Below, one piece after another: positions 1 to 10,619 of a stretch of DNA of 64,000 nt. The DNA comes from Tenebrio molitor. Lineage: Eukaryota; Arthropoda; Insecta; Coleoptera; Tenebrionidae. Below the pieces are notes generated by a model, which saw nothing but the letters and a program-made list of their open reading frames with translations, was not told the DNA's origin and did not search any database. The stretch spans positions 4,402,001 to 4,466,000 of the forward strand of contig NC_091047.1 of assembly GCF_963966145.1 (NCBI RefSeq), read 5' to 3'. Made by a program: the position numbers and the translations under genes. Position 1 is the first letter of the stretch, and each line of letters starts with the position of its first letter.

Positions 1-28
1 AAAATTCACAATGTACCTATCTAATATT

Positions 29-618
29 TACAGGGTATCTATAAATGATTGTCAGGTCAAGCCAGCTTTGGAAAAAATATTATTGAACCGCCTTTTTGAA
101 ACAGATGCGTAATTTTAATTCGTTATTAACTACCACTTCTGACACTGACATTTTGTTGGCGCTTTTCAGTCGAGTGTTCGTTCTTTATATTCGTTTTATC
201 GAAGCTAATCAGTAAACAATTAATAAACACCAAGAATCTGTATTTTTCAATACAAATTGCAAATACGTCCGCTTTTAGAGGTAAACACAGGTACTGGCAA
301 AATTTGTGAGGTTAGGTTTTAATGTTTATGTTTTATTTTAGCTTTAGTTTCTTAACGATGATTTATTCAATAGAATAAATGTGTTCAATAGAACACGTTC
401 ATTGTTCTATTGTATAATATATACACGGTGTGGCAGTATGATGGGAGGATTGATGGTGCTGATATTAAATATATTAATGTTACCTGTACCAAAACACAAT
501 TAAAACTTGTCTCAGGTTAAAAACCTAACCTAAAAATGTGACATTCAGCATTAAGCGCCACATTCAAAATTTGACAAGTTTTCATCGCAAGCTGCCCAGG
601 CAATCATTTATAGATACC
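29..618. mobile_element. Non-autonomous inverted-repeat element, family A
   Basis: An 18-bp perfect inverted repeat, GGTATCTATAAATGATTG at 34-51 and its reverse complement at 601-618, bounds about 590 bp with no long frame. The left end begins TACAGGG at 29; the right end has lost the matching bases. Inside, 367-415 holds a small palindromic cluster built on TTCAATAGAA. The ends resemble the element at 16591-16926, so the two may be relatives. A MITE mobilised by a Tc1/mariner-type transposase is an inference from the TA-like ends. Confidence 0.65.
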
Positions 619-651
619 ATATACATGAAATAATGTAGAGGCTTGTACCTA

Positions 652-1083
652 TACAGGGTGTATCTGAAATACGTGTGTTAATTTTAACCAGTGGAAGAAC
701 TCGCCAATTTATGAAACGTTTCTCTAAAACATTTTTACGAAAAAGCATTATAAATTGATTTAAAATTTGGAATAAATTAGCCATCAAAGTGTATACCCGC
801 CTATAGGTAAGGGTGAACATTTTCTGTTGTGATAGAAACGGAGCTTTGTAATAAAAGTTACACTATGTTATAGAAAAAAGTAAATAATTAAAATTAAAAT
901 TCTCATGTTTACGAAAAAATAGAGACTAGTTAACTACACAAAACGACCCGTTTGGTAAAAATTGGAGGGCAAAAAATTGTGGAAACCTTTTGCGAATTTT
1001 GCAAAATGTTATAGAGAAAAGTTTCATAAATTGGCGAGTTCTTCCACTGTTTAAAATTAACACACGTATTTCAGGACACGTAT
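652..1083. mobile_element. Inverted-repeat element, family B
   Basis: Starts TACAGGGTG at 652. About 65 bp of the left arm (664-730) reappears inverted at 1008-1074 with few mismatches; the shared tract includes TGGAAGAACTCGCC. The spacer is AT-rich without coding sequence. The right terminus is degraded, so the 3' border is approximate. The short frames on both strands here lie in the inverted arms and are not genes. Confidence 0.6.
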
Positions 1084-1089
1084 TTAGGG

Positions 1090-1746
1090 AAAAAGGATTT
1101 TTTTTCACTTCCAGCTTTAACTTGCGAGTAGTAAAATTTGCCTGTTGGAAAACTGAAAACTACAGAATTTAGTATGTTTCAAATCCTCCATTGATTTTGA
1201 TAGAAACATACAAAGTGGCTTGATTTTTCATACTAAGTGGCTAAAAATATCTTAGACAGTTTTTGCTGATCACAGAACAGCACAGAAAATAGAATAAATG
1301 TGTCTTCACTTCAAGCCGACTTTTTCAAAAGTTAATTTGAAAACGTCAAGATTATCTAAAATTTTTGAAAATTGTATTTTGTTTATATTTAACCCTTCTT
1401 CTAAACATGTTTTGTTGGTAACTTAACTCCTTAGCTAGACTAGTAAACCGTCATTTAGCAAAAAATATAATCTGTGGAATTCTTCCTCTTTCTTGCTCTA
1501 CTGAATTTTTCGCTGTACAAAAACTTCACTGTGAATAATAGACTTGCAGTTAAAAAAAGATGATGGTCATATTACTAATCTTAAGACCATTAATCCTAAA
1601 ATAATCACATCGTTACGATGCCAAGAGCAAAAAATGCAAGTATTTCGGGGAATTGAAATGTTTGTTTCTATTTTTCTTAGCATAATCTCGATACTACTAA
1701 ACATTTTGTTGTCCGTGTCGCAACCTTTAATAGTTATTTGTATAGC
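1090..1746. other. AT-rich spacer, nothing recognised
   Basis: AT-rich sequence without a convincing frame, repeat or RNA. It separates element B from the GC-rich boundary of the Crypton-like region. Confidence 0.5.
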
Positions 1747-1884
1747 AAGGCTGCGAAATCCTACTTTGACGAACCGAGAGAAAAATTCTCGTCAAGGCCG
1801 CTTTGCGGCCGAGACAAGACAATCTCGAGGTCGTCAAAGGATTTCGTAGCCAAGGTGTACACAACATTTTGTGTGCAACCCGAA
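1747..1884 (+). repeat. GC-rich palindromic repeat X, copy 1 (left of Crypton-like region)
   Basis: This island contains the inner palindrome GGCCGCTTTGCGGCC and ends in TTTTGTGTGCAACC (1867-1880). An inverted, diverged copy lies at 5971-6082, sharing the order 'gcgaaatc...gagagaaaaatt...ggccgc...ggccga...tctcgag'. The terminal 14-mer occurs inverted at 3329-3342 on the far side of the Crypton-like remnants. It may be the terminal region of that element or an independent foldback. Confidence 0.5.
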
Positions 1885-2014
1885 AATTTGTAATTATAAA
1901 ATGAACAAGTAAAATTTCCTTCACTGTCAATAAAAATAAAGTCGGCCTACATGTCGCCATGTCGCTATGGAAACGGCATAAATAAAACAATTCATTTTGA
2001 GAAAAATTGGAAAA

Positions 2015-2618
2015 ATGTCGCAAAAAAATTACGTTTTTGTTCCGTCTACTTCCCCAGATTGTGCAGTGTCCAATTTAATACCAGAAAAGTCCAAACGGCA
2101 GTACGATAAGTGTTACAATGACTTTAAAGAGCGGTGTAATAAAAATAATGTGAAAACGGTGTCGGAGAATGTTGTTTTGGCTTATTTAATGGAAAAATCA
2201 AAAACTGTGAAAAGTTCAACTTTATGGAGTACATATTCAATGTTGAAGCTCACGCTGAACATACGGGATGGCATTGGTGTTACGAAGTTTCTGAAATTGT
2301 ACCTTTTTTGAAAAAAAGTCAGTTGGTTATCAGGTGAAAAAGTGTAAGGTATTGACACGAGACCAGATCAATTTGCTGTATAATCTGCCCTTTTTTTAGG
2401 TCATTTTAATCATGGGAATATTAGGAGCCATGCGAAGAGACGATGACGAACTAACCAAAATGTCTATCGATGACATCAAGGATGAACATTCTGTATTAAT
2501 AGTGGCCGTTCCTGACACAAAAACTGACATAAAACGAACTTTTACTGTCACCAATCCAGAATTTGTAAGATTATACCGCAAATATGCAGCTCTTGTTCCG
2601 TGTACTCATCCAGAGTTA
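2015..2618 (+). pseudogene. Crypton-like tyrosine recombinase remnant, copy 1 (frameshifted)
   Basis: Two frames together resemble the tyrosine-recombinase-like proteins of insect Crypton DNA transposons, which would cut and rejoin DNA through a tyrosine. The first runs from the ATG at 2015 to a stop near 2311 and looks like the N-terminal core-binding half, with the stretch SENVVLAYLMEKSKTVKSST. The second opens near 2400 and contains GAMRRDDDELTKMSIDD, where the Arg followed by E-L fits catalytic box I of the family. A frameshift and stop between about 2311 and 2400 separate them. The HxxR and catalytic Tyr boxes are absent because the copy stops near 2610. The family call rests on recognition, not a search. 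Confidence 0.6.
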
Positions 2619-2631
2619 AAAAAAGATTATA

Positions 2632-3190
2632 AATTGTGCAGTGTCGCATTTGAAACCTGAAAAATCGAAACAGCAATATAAAAAATGTTACAGTGACTTT
2701 GAGACTGATGTAACAAGAAGAATGTGAAAACCCTGTCGGATAATGTTGCATTGGCTTACCTATTTACTGGAATTTATTTATTGTGGCAGGTAAACGTTAA
2801 ATTCTGTTATAAGTTTTAGGTTATTTTAATCGTGGAAATATCAGATGCCGTGCGAAGAGACAAATAAACCAAAATGTCTGTTGATGTTGATGCCATTCAG
2901 GATTCAGGTTATGTTACTACTTACTAGTTACTAGATATTTCCCTTTTTGACCGGTGGGAAATTAACCTAATTCATACGTGTCTGTTCTAGATCGATCTTT
3001 TTTACCGACTCGTCAATACGTCAATTCGTCAATCATCGAATCATCAGGCGACCACTCCATTTGAAATTGGCGGGAACTTCAAACCGGATGAAAATTCTGT
3101 ACTAATAGCGGCCGTTCCTGACACAAAAACTGGCATAAATCAAACTTTAACTGTACCCAATCCAGATTTTGTAAGATCACACCGCAAATA
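2632..3190 (+). pseudogene. Crypton-like remnant, copy 2, deleted and interrupted
   Basis: A second degraded copy follows copy 1 head to tail. 2632-2760 matches 2056-2190, 2800-2905 matches 2380-2485 after an internal deletion, and 3087-3190 matches 2484-2590. Between the last two pieces, 2906-3086 has no counterpart in copy 1 and looks like an insertion, with repeated short 'cgtcaatacgtcaattcgtcaa'-like steps. No frame survives. The arrangement suggests tandem duplication of an already damaged element, or two insertions into the same site. Confidence 0.6.
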
Positions 3191-3242
3191 TAGAGATAGA
3201 TATGTTGTAATTGTAATAATAAATAAATATTGAAATGACTTT

Positions 3243-3360
3243 TACTTTTACGGCCGTCGTCAAGGCAACGGCTGCGAAATTCAATTTCGCGGCCTGCTCT
3301 AGGCACGCGAAGTGCTCATTTCGCGTACGGTTGCACACAAAAACATTTTTTTCTTGTGAT
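3243..3360 (-). repeat. GC-rich palindromic boundary right of Crypton-like region
   Basis: GC-rich tract with several small palindromes, for example GCGAAATTCAATTTCGC. It carries GGTTGCACACAAAA at 3329-3342, the exact reverse complement of 1867-1880. Together these 14-bp inverted repeats bracket both Crypton-like copies over about 1.5 kb. Confidence 0.45.
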
Positions 3361-3413
3361 CAAACTTCTGGGGGGAAATTTTTACGAAGAAATGTAGGGT
3401 TTTCATTTATTTT

Positions 3414-3510
3414 TTAATTGTCCCTTAGACAAAATATGCAAACTTATCTGTGGGTTTTTAACCAAGATGAAATGTCATATTTTAAAAATCTTTAGAAGCG
3501 TTTCTTTATT
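3414..3510 (+). repeat. Direct repeat flanking a family C element, left copy
   Basis: About 97 bp beginning TTAATTGTCCCTTAGACAAA, matched by 3970-4074 on the other side of the element at 3596-3947. Too long and too diverged for a target-site duplication. It may belong to a larger composite element or an older duplication. Confidence 0.5.
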
Positions 3511-3595
3511 CATCCAAATCAGTTCATATTTAATTTTGTAAACTTGTAAATTAAACCAATCAAGGAAATTTTGATGAAGAAGTTTATATTGCGTG

Positions 3596-3947
3596 TTCAA
3601 ATGAAATCCTGGGCTGGGAAGGCGTTGAAAACTGTCAATTGTTGTGCTTTTTTAAAGCGTAGATTAATTGGAGCATGTTGACAGCTAACCTAAAATTTAT
3701 AAACAAAAAAATCTTTTATTTTTTCTTTCTTTGCAATGTTTTACATTAAAAATAGAATAACTTAGCGATTCCTTTTCTCGAAGCAAATATCTAAGGGCAC
3801 CCTTTGCTGAAAACAAACATGTTTAATTATGTCCTGATTAAACATAAACAAATGTCATTCGTGTCAAACGGCGGGAAATTCAAACTTTACACTGTTCTAA
3901 ACGATTTAATTTTTCCAACGCCTACTCAGCCCAGGATTTCATTTGAA
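3596..3947. mobile_element. Inverted-repeat element, family C, complete copy
   Basis: Terminal inverted repeats of about 32 bp begin TTCAAATGAAATCCTGGGCT at 3596 and end with the reverse complement at 3947, with a few mismatches. The 352-bp interior is AT-rich and non-coding. Two further copies lie at 17101-17410 (inverted, one end lost) and 56378-56694. No clear target-site duplication is visible, so the superfamily stays open. Confidence 0.75.
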
Positions 3948-3969
3948 GGCGCGACAGTTTTCGCTTTTA

Positions 3970-4074
3970 TTAATTGTTCCTTAGACAAAATAGCTAAATT
4001 TATCTGTGGCTTTTTAATCTGTTTAAAGTAAAATGAAGTTTCATATTTTATATCTTTACAAACGCATCTTGATT
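3970..4074 (+). repeat. Direct repeat flanking a family C element, right copy
   Basis: Diverged copy of 3414-3510, recognisable by TTAATTGTTCCTTAGACAAA and TATCTGTGG, directly downstream of the complete family C element. Confidence 0.5.
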
Positions 4075-4079
4075 CTAGA

Positions 4080-5060
4080 ATATAGAAATGAAGATCTTTC
4101 CCAAGAACGCAAACACCGCCACAAAGCCGAATTTAAAGATTCGTCCGATTGACCGAAATAACTGTAGTTGCAGTCCCAATCCCGGTGCTCCACCTGTAAT
4201 TACCGTGATTCGTCGTCCGCCTCTTCGAGACCGCTGTCCTAATGGCCTCAGCCCTCTTCCCTAAAACAAATGTCGTGCGGCTCCTAATTTCGGAAACAAA
4301 GAAACGAAGGAATCGTCCTAATAACAATGTTCGGTCGGCGGAGGCAGTGTCATTAGAAGAAGTGGATGGTAGCCTTATTAAAATGAGCAAAAAACCCGTA
4401 CTCCCATGTATCGGTGCTTCGACGTGCATCCCGAAATGATTATAATTAGACCCCGGCAAGTTCGGCAGACGGCCGCCTATGGCGCCGGTGTCGCAGCGAC
4501 TTCTTCAATGGACCTTTGTGGGGCCCTTCCGCACGATTTTGAATGAAGCCAAATTGGCCGAAGGGACGTGTGCGAGCGTCGTTAAGTTTTATTGTTGCGA
4601 GGGGCGGACTTAAACGATTTTTTAATGCCCCTCGAAAATCTAACGAAGGCGCATTATCCCCCACGATACGTCGGATCGATTGCGTCGGGGCCAATTTACA
4701 AGTAAGAAATCAAAATGACACAAGCGGCCTTAATAAAACACGAGGTCTTGGAAGCGTCCGCTTATTAATGTTTCATTGGGAGCTGGCAGCATGATGGACT
4801 TGCGTGATTGGACAGTTTAATCCGAAGCGCCTCTCGACGCTTAATTATTAACTGCCATTACCGACGGTGCCCTTTTTGAACGCACAACACAAAATAAAAC
4901 AACAACGCCGCAGACTTATCAAAGGCACGTCGCGGATTGATCTGCACCACATCCAAACTGGCGCGCCAGAAGTGGACACTTTCCCTACCACAAAAACTAC
5001 TTAGATCCCAAATTAAACCAAAAACCAAAAAAAAAAAAAAATTTCATTTCTTTTTCGATG
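4080..5060. other. GC-richer island, candidate conserved non-coding DNA
   Basis: A compositional island with CG-containing words and several homeodomain-type TTAATTA/TTATTAA cores, for example around 4760 and 4840. Overlapping open frames occur on both strands (4133-4459 minus, 4242-4439 plus, 4446-4694 minus, 4543-4794 plus), which argues for few chance stops rather than a gene. The 4543 frame does meet a possible donor (CAA before GTAAGA near 4701). The island ends at an A-run near 5026-5041. Confidence 0.35.
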
Positions 5061-5970
5061 ACAGTCCCTGAACTAATCGTCGACGTACTCATTCATTTCT
5101 TTGTACCCCACAAAAACGTCATGAAACACCTGCCCCGTTATGATAAAATTTTACGACTTCTTAAATAATTACGTTGGAGTTATATAAAGTGCTCGACCAG
5201 GTGTGGTCCGCAATAATCAGCGATTCTATTTTAAAATTATCGTTTTGATCTTGGGGGTATACCTATGGATGGTGGTGATACCGTGAAAATTTTAATTGTT
5301 TCGTATTTGAGTACTTTCGAAAGTGTTCTTGTGTGGTGGAAACTTGGCCACATGTTGGAAAGATACGAAGGTTGCAATTGTGCATTCCGTCTAAATGGAA
5401 TGAACTGAAATTTATCTCCTGTCAAAAGAGATAGCATAACTTTGTTGGAACGCGTCGACTTTCGCTAATTCTCATAGTAAGGCGCTCACTTTATTTCTCG
5501 TTCATTAAATCATTCGGCTCGATCCGAAATAGCAAAAATACTGAAATAACAGTAATTTTGACGCCACAATTTATAAATTACAGTTCCACGGAGATTGATT
5601 GTAATTATACAATGATTCGAGAAGCAGGGAGTCCCATTCTGATTCATTCCACGAGTCGATGCACTCACTTGGACAGTTTTGAATAAAAACACTCCATTAC
5701 GTCGTTATCTTTTTTATTTCGAGACCAATCTGCAATTTAATCTAAAGAATTATGTTTTCAAAATGTCATTTTCCAAAAAATAGCGTTGTGTGAGCTGTAG
5801 AGGCCACGCCGCAGCTTCACAGTCAGAGACTATCTGAAGAACTAAAATTCATTTTGTTTAGCCAGTCTAAATTTAAAGAAAAAAAAATTGTGACAGTTTT
5901 ATAATGCTTAACTTATGATTGTATTTGAAATCAAATTGATTAATTACATTTTACTTTTTTTTTATTAATC
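5061..5970. other. Mixed spacer, no gene seen
   Basis: Moderately AT-rich DNA with short frames only and no recognisable element until the inverted copy of repeat X at 5971. Confidence 0.4.
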
Positions 5971-6082
5971 TAGGTACACAAAAAATGTTATGTTTACCTT
6001 GGCCTCGAGATTGTGTGCCTCGGCCGTAAGCGGCCTCGGCGATAATTTTTCTCTCGGACGTTAAAGAATGATTTCGCGGCCT
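5971..6082 (-). repeat. GC-rich palindromic repeat X, copy 2 (inverted)
   Basis: Reverse-complement match to 1747-1884 with indels. The 15-mer TCTCGAGGCCAAGGTAAAC on the minus strand matches the end of copy 1 in order and spacing. Sharply GC-richer than the flanks. No Crypton-like coding sequence lies next to this copy, so the repeat can exist alone. Confidence 0.5.
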
Positions 6083-6329
6083 TAATATACAAATACATAT
6101 TTTTTATGTATTTTTTTCATTGTCATTCAACACAAAAACTGTTTTCCTTTACCACTACTGCCACTATTTTTTTCTGAGACATGTTTTATACAGGAAAAAA
6201 TTAAATTCCTTCGTTGGGAAGTTTATTTTTTGGGGATTTGTTGTATTCGGAAGCATCTGTTTAAAATTCCATCACATCAACAAAAACCAGAAATTTTCGC
6301 TCCTCGGTGTTCACTGTTAAGGCAAGACC

Positions 6330-7320
6330 TGCCAGTACCATCTATGAGGTGACCATGTACGGCTGCAATAAACCCGTAATTACCACCGTCAGATTCCCGC
6401 ATTCCTTGCGCATCTAAATATCCTGAAACAATTATAAAAACGGTGGAGCGGGCTCCGGACTAGTCCGGACCAGTCGGTCGTTGTATTAATCCTGGAAGCG
6501 TCCGACTTTCGCCGCTCCCGGAAGCGCCTCATTCGTATTCCGGGCATCCGGCCTCGTCCCCTGAAACTTATAGACGTATTAAAATGGCGTCTGGACAAAA
6601 AGCTGCATTCGCCTTTTTGCAAGGTATACTCCGGCCTGCGTAAGGAAACTATGACAAAGGCCTGAAAAATCAGCAATCAGGCCACGTATAATATCCGTAC
6701 GTACGTATCAAGGACCGACGCGAGCGTTTTATAGCGTGTTCTTTACGGATCATACATATTTATAGACCGATCCTAACCTATAATAATAGCCGTCTGAGCC
6801 TCTCTGATAATCTGTGCCTTAACACGACGTCCTGATTGGCCGTCCGACCGGCAAGAGGAGGGGCGTCAGCATTTTTATGCATTAATTTTGATTTAATTTT
6901 TAGCGAACACACGGTTTTCAAGATAAATTGCCGGTTGCCGCCGGCTCATTAAAGGATTCGATGATAGCGTCGTCCCGGCAGGACGAGCCGCGCGGTGTCC
7001 TGCGCTCTCCCGGAGGGGAGGAAAAGGAATTCGTGATAATGCGATGCGTTCAATTAACGGAGGAGCGGACGCTTCGCTACTGAATTGATGCAATTTGTGA
7101 TTCTTCCGCAATTAATCTGCACCTACTTCTTTGTAAAGCACAAATAGATGCATCTGCAAGTATAATTGCGGGGGGCGGGATGCACAGTAGCAACGGATAG
7201 AGAAAAGATTGTGGAGTATGGAGTGCTCGGGCAGAGTTGAGGATTTTTCAAGCAGAAAAAATTCTTCGGTGATTGCGATGACAATGAAAGAAACTTGTTT
7301 GGGGGCAAAAAACGACAGAT
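6330..7320. other. GC-richer island with a 16-bp perfect palindrome
   Basis: CG-rich, repeat-poor stretch. It contains the perfect palindrome TCCGGACTAGTCCGGA at 6454-6469 and GTACGTACGTA near 6698. Frames on the minus strand (6389-6676, 6893-7111) are short and unrecognised. Looks like candidate regulatory DNA. Confidence 0.35.
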
Positions 7321-8211
7321 GTTAATAACTGATTTTATATTTGGACGAGGTCAGCGTTGGGCCCAAAACAACAAAAAAGTTGTTTGACTGGCAGTGCTAC
7401 CACTTTTTTCAAAATTTACTTTTTTTGTAATTTAGGAAATTACTGTTTTGGTCCGGTCATATCAGGTTATTTCAGGATTGGGCTGTGAAGAAAATCAAAT
7501 TAAATTCATTAGCATGATCGTTCAAGAGCGAGGAATATGTTAGTCAATTTAAATTTAAAAAATTCAATTTTACCATGATTAAATTAAGGGTGTTGTAATT
7601 TTCCTCTTTTTAGATGCTTGGGTATTAAAAAAATACAATTCAATTAATACAAAGCAAAGCTTTTTTTTGTATTGTATTATTATAATAAATTAAATTTATG
7701 TATTTATTTTTTATTATTCCGTTTGTTAATTTTCTTCAAAACATTTAATCTAATCAAGTTGCTGTCAAAGTTTCAATCGATGACAAACAAATGACAGTGC
7801 GGTTAGATTAGTGCATTAATTACCGCTGTCATTTGTTTGTACATAATTGGCTGTTTACAAAAAGATGAAAAGTACCTACTAAAGAAAAATGTACTAAATT
7901 ATGCATCTCTGTGAGATTTAAATTTTCTTCAGAAAATAATCCAAAATAATTAGACGGCTCAGTTAAAAACAAGAATTTTGACTAAAGGGAAATTTTGAAC
8001 TCCTGAAATGAAGAAGATTTAAGCAGCAAGATATCGAGACAAAGCTGTTTAATTTTTCGGGAAAAATAGGAAATTCCTTAAATTTTGTGACCCCTAACAA
8101 AGCAAAAAGGAAAATTAATCTTATTTAATAAATTACTTCAAGAAAAATTTTATTAAAATGGTAATTTTCGTATTTCCTGTTACGGAACTGCAAGATCCAT
8201 CTTTTTATATA
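7321..8211. other. AT-rich spacer
   Basis: AT-rich with runs of T and (TTAAATT)-like words and no coding signal. Its one notable structure is the inverted repeat listed at 7783-7840. Confidence 0.4.
7783..7840. repeat. Short inverted repeat (possible hairpin or paired protein site)
   Basis: ACAAACAAATGACAG (7783-7797) is mirrored by CTGTCATTTGTTTGT (7826-7840), and the arms extend over about 19 bp with one bulged base. The loop contains GATTAGTGCATTAATT. The arm includes TGACAG, a TALE-homeodomain type core. A microRNA precursor is possible in shape, but no known mature sequence is recognised. Confidence 0.5.
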
Positions 8212-8550
8212 GAGCGTTCAAAAAAGTTGTGGTCAGGTGACCCCGCACTTGCTTTTGTTCATTAACTTTCACGGCTCGTCAAACCATAGATATCAAAGTC
8301 AGTGAACAAGCAGTTGTGTGAATGAGTTCATTTGCGAAAGACATTTCAACTAACAAATGAGAATTTTCCTCGTTTTCGTAGCGCTACAAGTTTTTGCTCT
8401 AATCGATTATTTAATTTATATTAAAATCGGGTTCAAAGTGAGGTTATGTATTTGAGGGAAGTGTCAAGGCAATCAAGAAGAAGATCTGTGTTTGTACTAG
8501 GTGCAAAAAAAAAACGCACTCTGCACGACCACATATTTTTTTGAACACTC
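8212..8550. mobile_element. Inverted-repeat element, family E
   Basis: Left end GAGCGTTCAAAAAAGTTGTG at 8212 is matched by the inverted right end finishing GAACACTC at 8550. About 25 bp of the ends agree with several mismatches. The 339-bp interior is non-coding. No other copy is in the window. Confidence 0.55.
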
Positions 8551-8865
8551 GATACATTACTTTTAAGAACTGCAGTGGCAAAGTATTCACATATTTTTAC
8601 TTTATATTTTACATTCTGTGACCTTAGAATTAAAAATGTATAGTAGGTATAATTTTGTTTTTTGTATATTTTCTCTTTGAACTAAAAATAAATAATAAGA
8701 ACTATTAATAATTTATTTAATTTGTTTTCCTCGAGAAAGTTAAATTATTTATTTAACAAGTAAGCGTTAAATAATCTGGACACTTAAGAAAAACCAAGAA
8801 TTAGTCCTACTTTGACTGTGCATTCGTCGATTTAGAGAAACTTATGGAAAGTAATAACAACTAAT

Positions 8866-9024
8866 TTATTGTTGATTAACAATTTGCACTAAATAAACAT
8901 TAGGTAACTCCTTTTCCCAATAATTCATTATAGCTCAGTCCAATTAAATAAAATAAATGACGAGCATCGTCTCCTGTTTTATCCCGACGCCGGCCCTGCC
9001 TCGAACATTCCAGGTAGGCCTCAG
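8866..9024 (+). repeat. Duplicated segment with GC-rich core, copy 1
   Basis: Matches 25492-25677 in the same orientation. The last 62 bp (8962-9024) are about nine-tenths identical between the copies and include TCGAACATTCCAGGTAGGCC, while the upstream AT-rich part is more diverged (shared start TTTATTGTTGATTAA). The core holds ACATTCC, a TEAD/Scalloped-type site. It could be a SINE-like repeat or a duplicated regulatory element. Confidence 0.6.
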
Positions 9025-9059
9025 CGCCCCACAGTAAATCACAATTTCTTATCCACGAA

Positions 9060-9559
9060 TCACTTTTACATAATCCCAAGATATTTTTTTTAATGAATTA
9101 ACACGCTGTACACAAAGAATACGACAAAGATATTTATATTGTTTTATTTCACATTAAACATTTTACGATGGTTTTATTTAAAGGAAACATAAAATAGACA
9201 TAAACGTGTCTACGGACGGTCAAGAAAATTAGACACGCTGTGTAAAAGCACATCTTCTGAAGGTAAACATGTGGGTAAAAATTATTAATGAGCACGCCAG
9301 CACCCTCTTTACTGGAGGAAGCATAAATGTAGGAAACATCAATTTTTTGACAAATCAAACAGCACCTGCTTGGTTTGCGTCGTTTCCGGATGACTAGGCT
9401 CAACAGGATGGTGCAACCCCACTTAGTGTACTTGCAATGAATATTTTTCCAATAATAAAAATATATCTAACGAAAAGTCTTAATAAATCAAAATCTTTGC
9501 TGAAACAACTTCTTGTTTTTTTAAAAATTGTATTTTAAATATTTGCTATAAAATAATTC
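9060..9559. other. AT-rich spacer, no gene seen
   Basis: AT-rich. A minus-strand 84-codon frame (9149-9403) has no recognisable domain and is treated as chance. Confidence 0.35.
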
Positions 9560-10520
9560 TGATATGTGTCTGTGAAGCCTGGAGGAGCCTCTTTGCAAAA
9601 ATCCTCACTCATGAGGGCCATTATAAGCGGCCAGCCCCCCGCGGAATGCCCTTCGCGTTCCATTAAGCAACTCCGTCTCTTCACTAAGTGCTTCCTTTAA
9701 TTAAGCGCGCAGGACTCGCTCGTCCAGTTCAGCTGGAACGACTCCTTCCAAGGCCGTTGTCCAAGAGAAAAATTGTGTCAACGCCACGACTCAAAAACGC
9801 CGCTGCAACCCGACCTACTAATCACCGATTCGGTGCAAAATGTAAATTTCGCTAAATAATCGTTAATCGCCTCATTGTTCGATACAATTGCGATAACTGA
9901 CCACATTTTTAGTCACGCCAATTGATAAGCTTAACAAGTGTAACTGGGGCTCGGGGGAGAAAAAGCCGCGCTGAAACCGATCCGGGCTTTTTGCTTGACT
10001 TTTCTGTTGTTGGTCAATTAGTCGGAACAGGAGCTGCAGAAACGTGAATGTCATAATGCGAAGTAATGAAATGCGGAGTTTGCGAGAATGGATAATGAGG
10101 ATGGCGCGGCTCTTGTTGCAATGTTTGCACGGATCGTTGGATCGATTCGAGTTATTGCACTTGATTTGATTTCTACGGAGTCACCGCCATTCCGTGCCAT
10201 GGAGGAGTTTGTCACGCTTGTTTGTTTACACAAGATGAGCAGAACACAATTCTTTTAAAAAATCGCTCCCGTGATTCTTAATTTAATTATCCTTGCCGAC
10301 AACGTCCACTTCTTGCTTTTGATTACGTTGGTTGAAAAAATTTCTTTTTCGCTCCCATTGATAGATTCGATCCGGCAGCAGACCAGTTTTCGAGGGACTA
10401 AGGATCAAAAGGACGAATAATAAAAAATAATGTATTTTTTCTTCAAACGTCAGTAAAATATCACGTTATACTGCTGGATTGATAATGCTAAAGTGTCACT
10501 TCATTGCCGTGGCATCTGAC
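9560..10520. other. GC-richer island
   Basis: Repeat-poor and CG-containing, with clustered TTAATTAAG-like words near 9700 and CAATTGATAAGC near 9920. No frame longer than about 60 codons and no recognised peptide. Candidate non-coding regulatory DNA. Confidence 0.3.
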
Positions 10521-10523
10521 GGG

Positions 10524-10615
10524 CTGGCGAGCGGCAAATAAAGTTATTATCTCAGCTGACGAGCGGCAGATAAAGTTATTGTCTGCGTTGACGAGCGGCA
10601 GATAAAGTAAACTAG
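10524..10615. repeat. 32-bp minisatellite, about three units
   Basis: GAGCGGCA recurs at 10529, 10561 and 10593, exactly 32 bp apart, each followed by (A/G)ATAAAGT. Units one and two continue TATTRTCTSMG before the next. The third is cut short. Confidence 0.75.
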
Positions 10616-10619
10616 CTAA

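Noticed and set aside
10524..10615. CRISPR-like regular repeats
   Set aside because: A three-unit tandem repeat without unique spacers in a eukaryotic genome.
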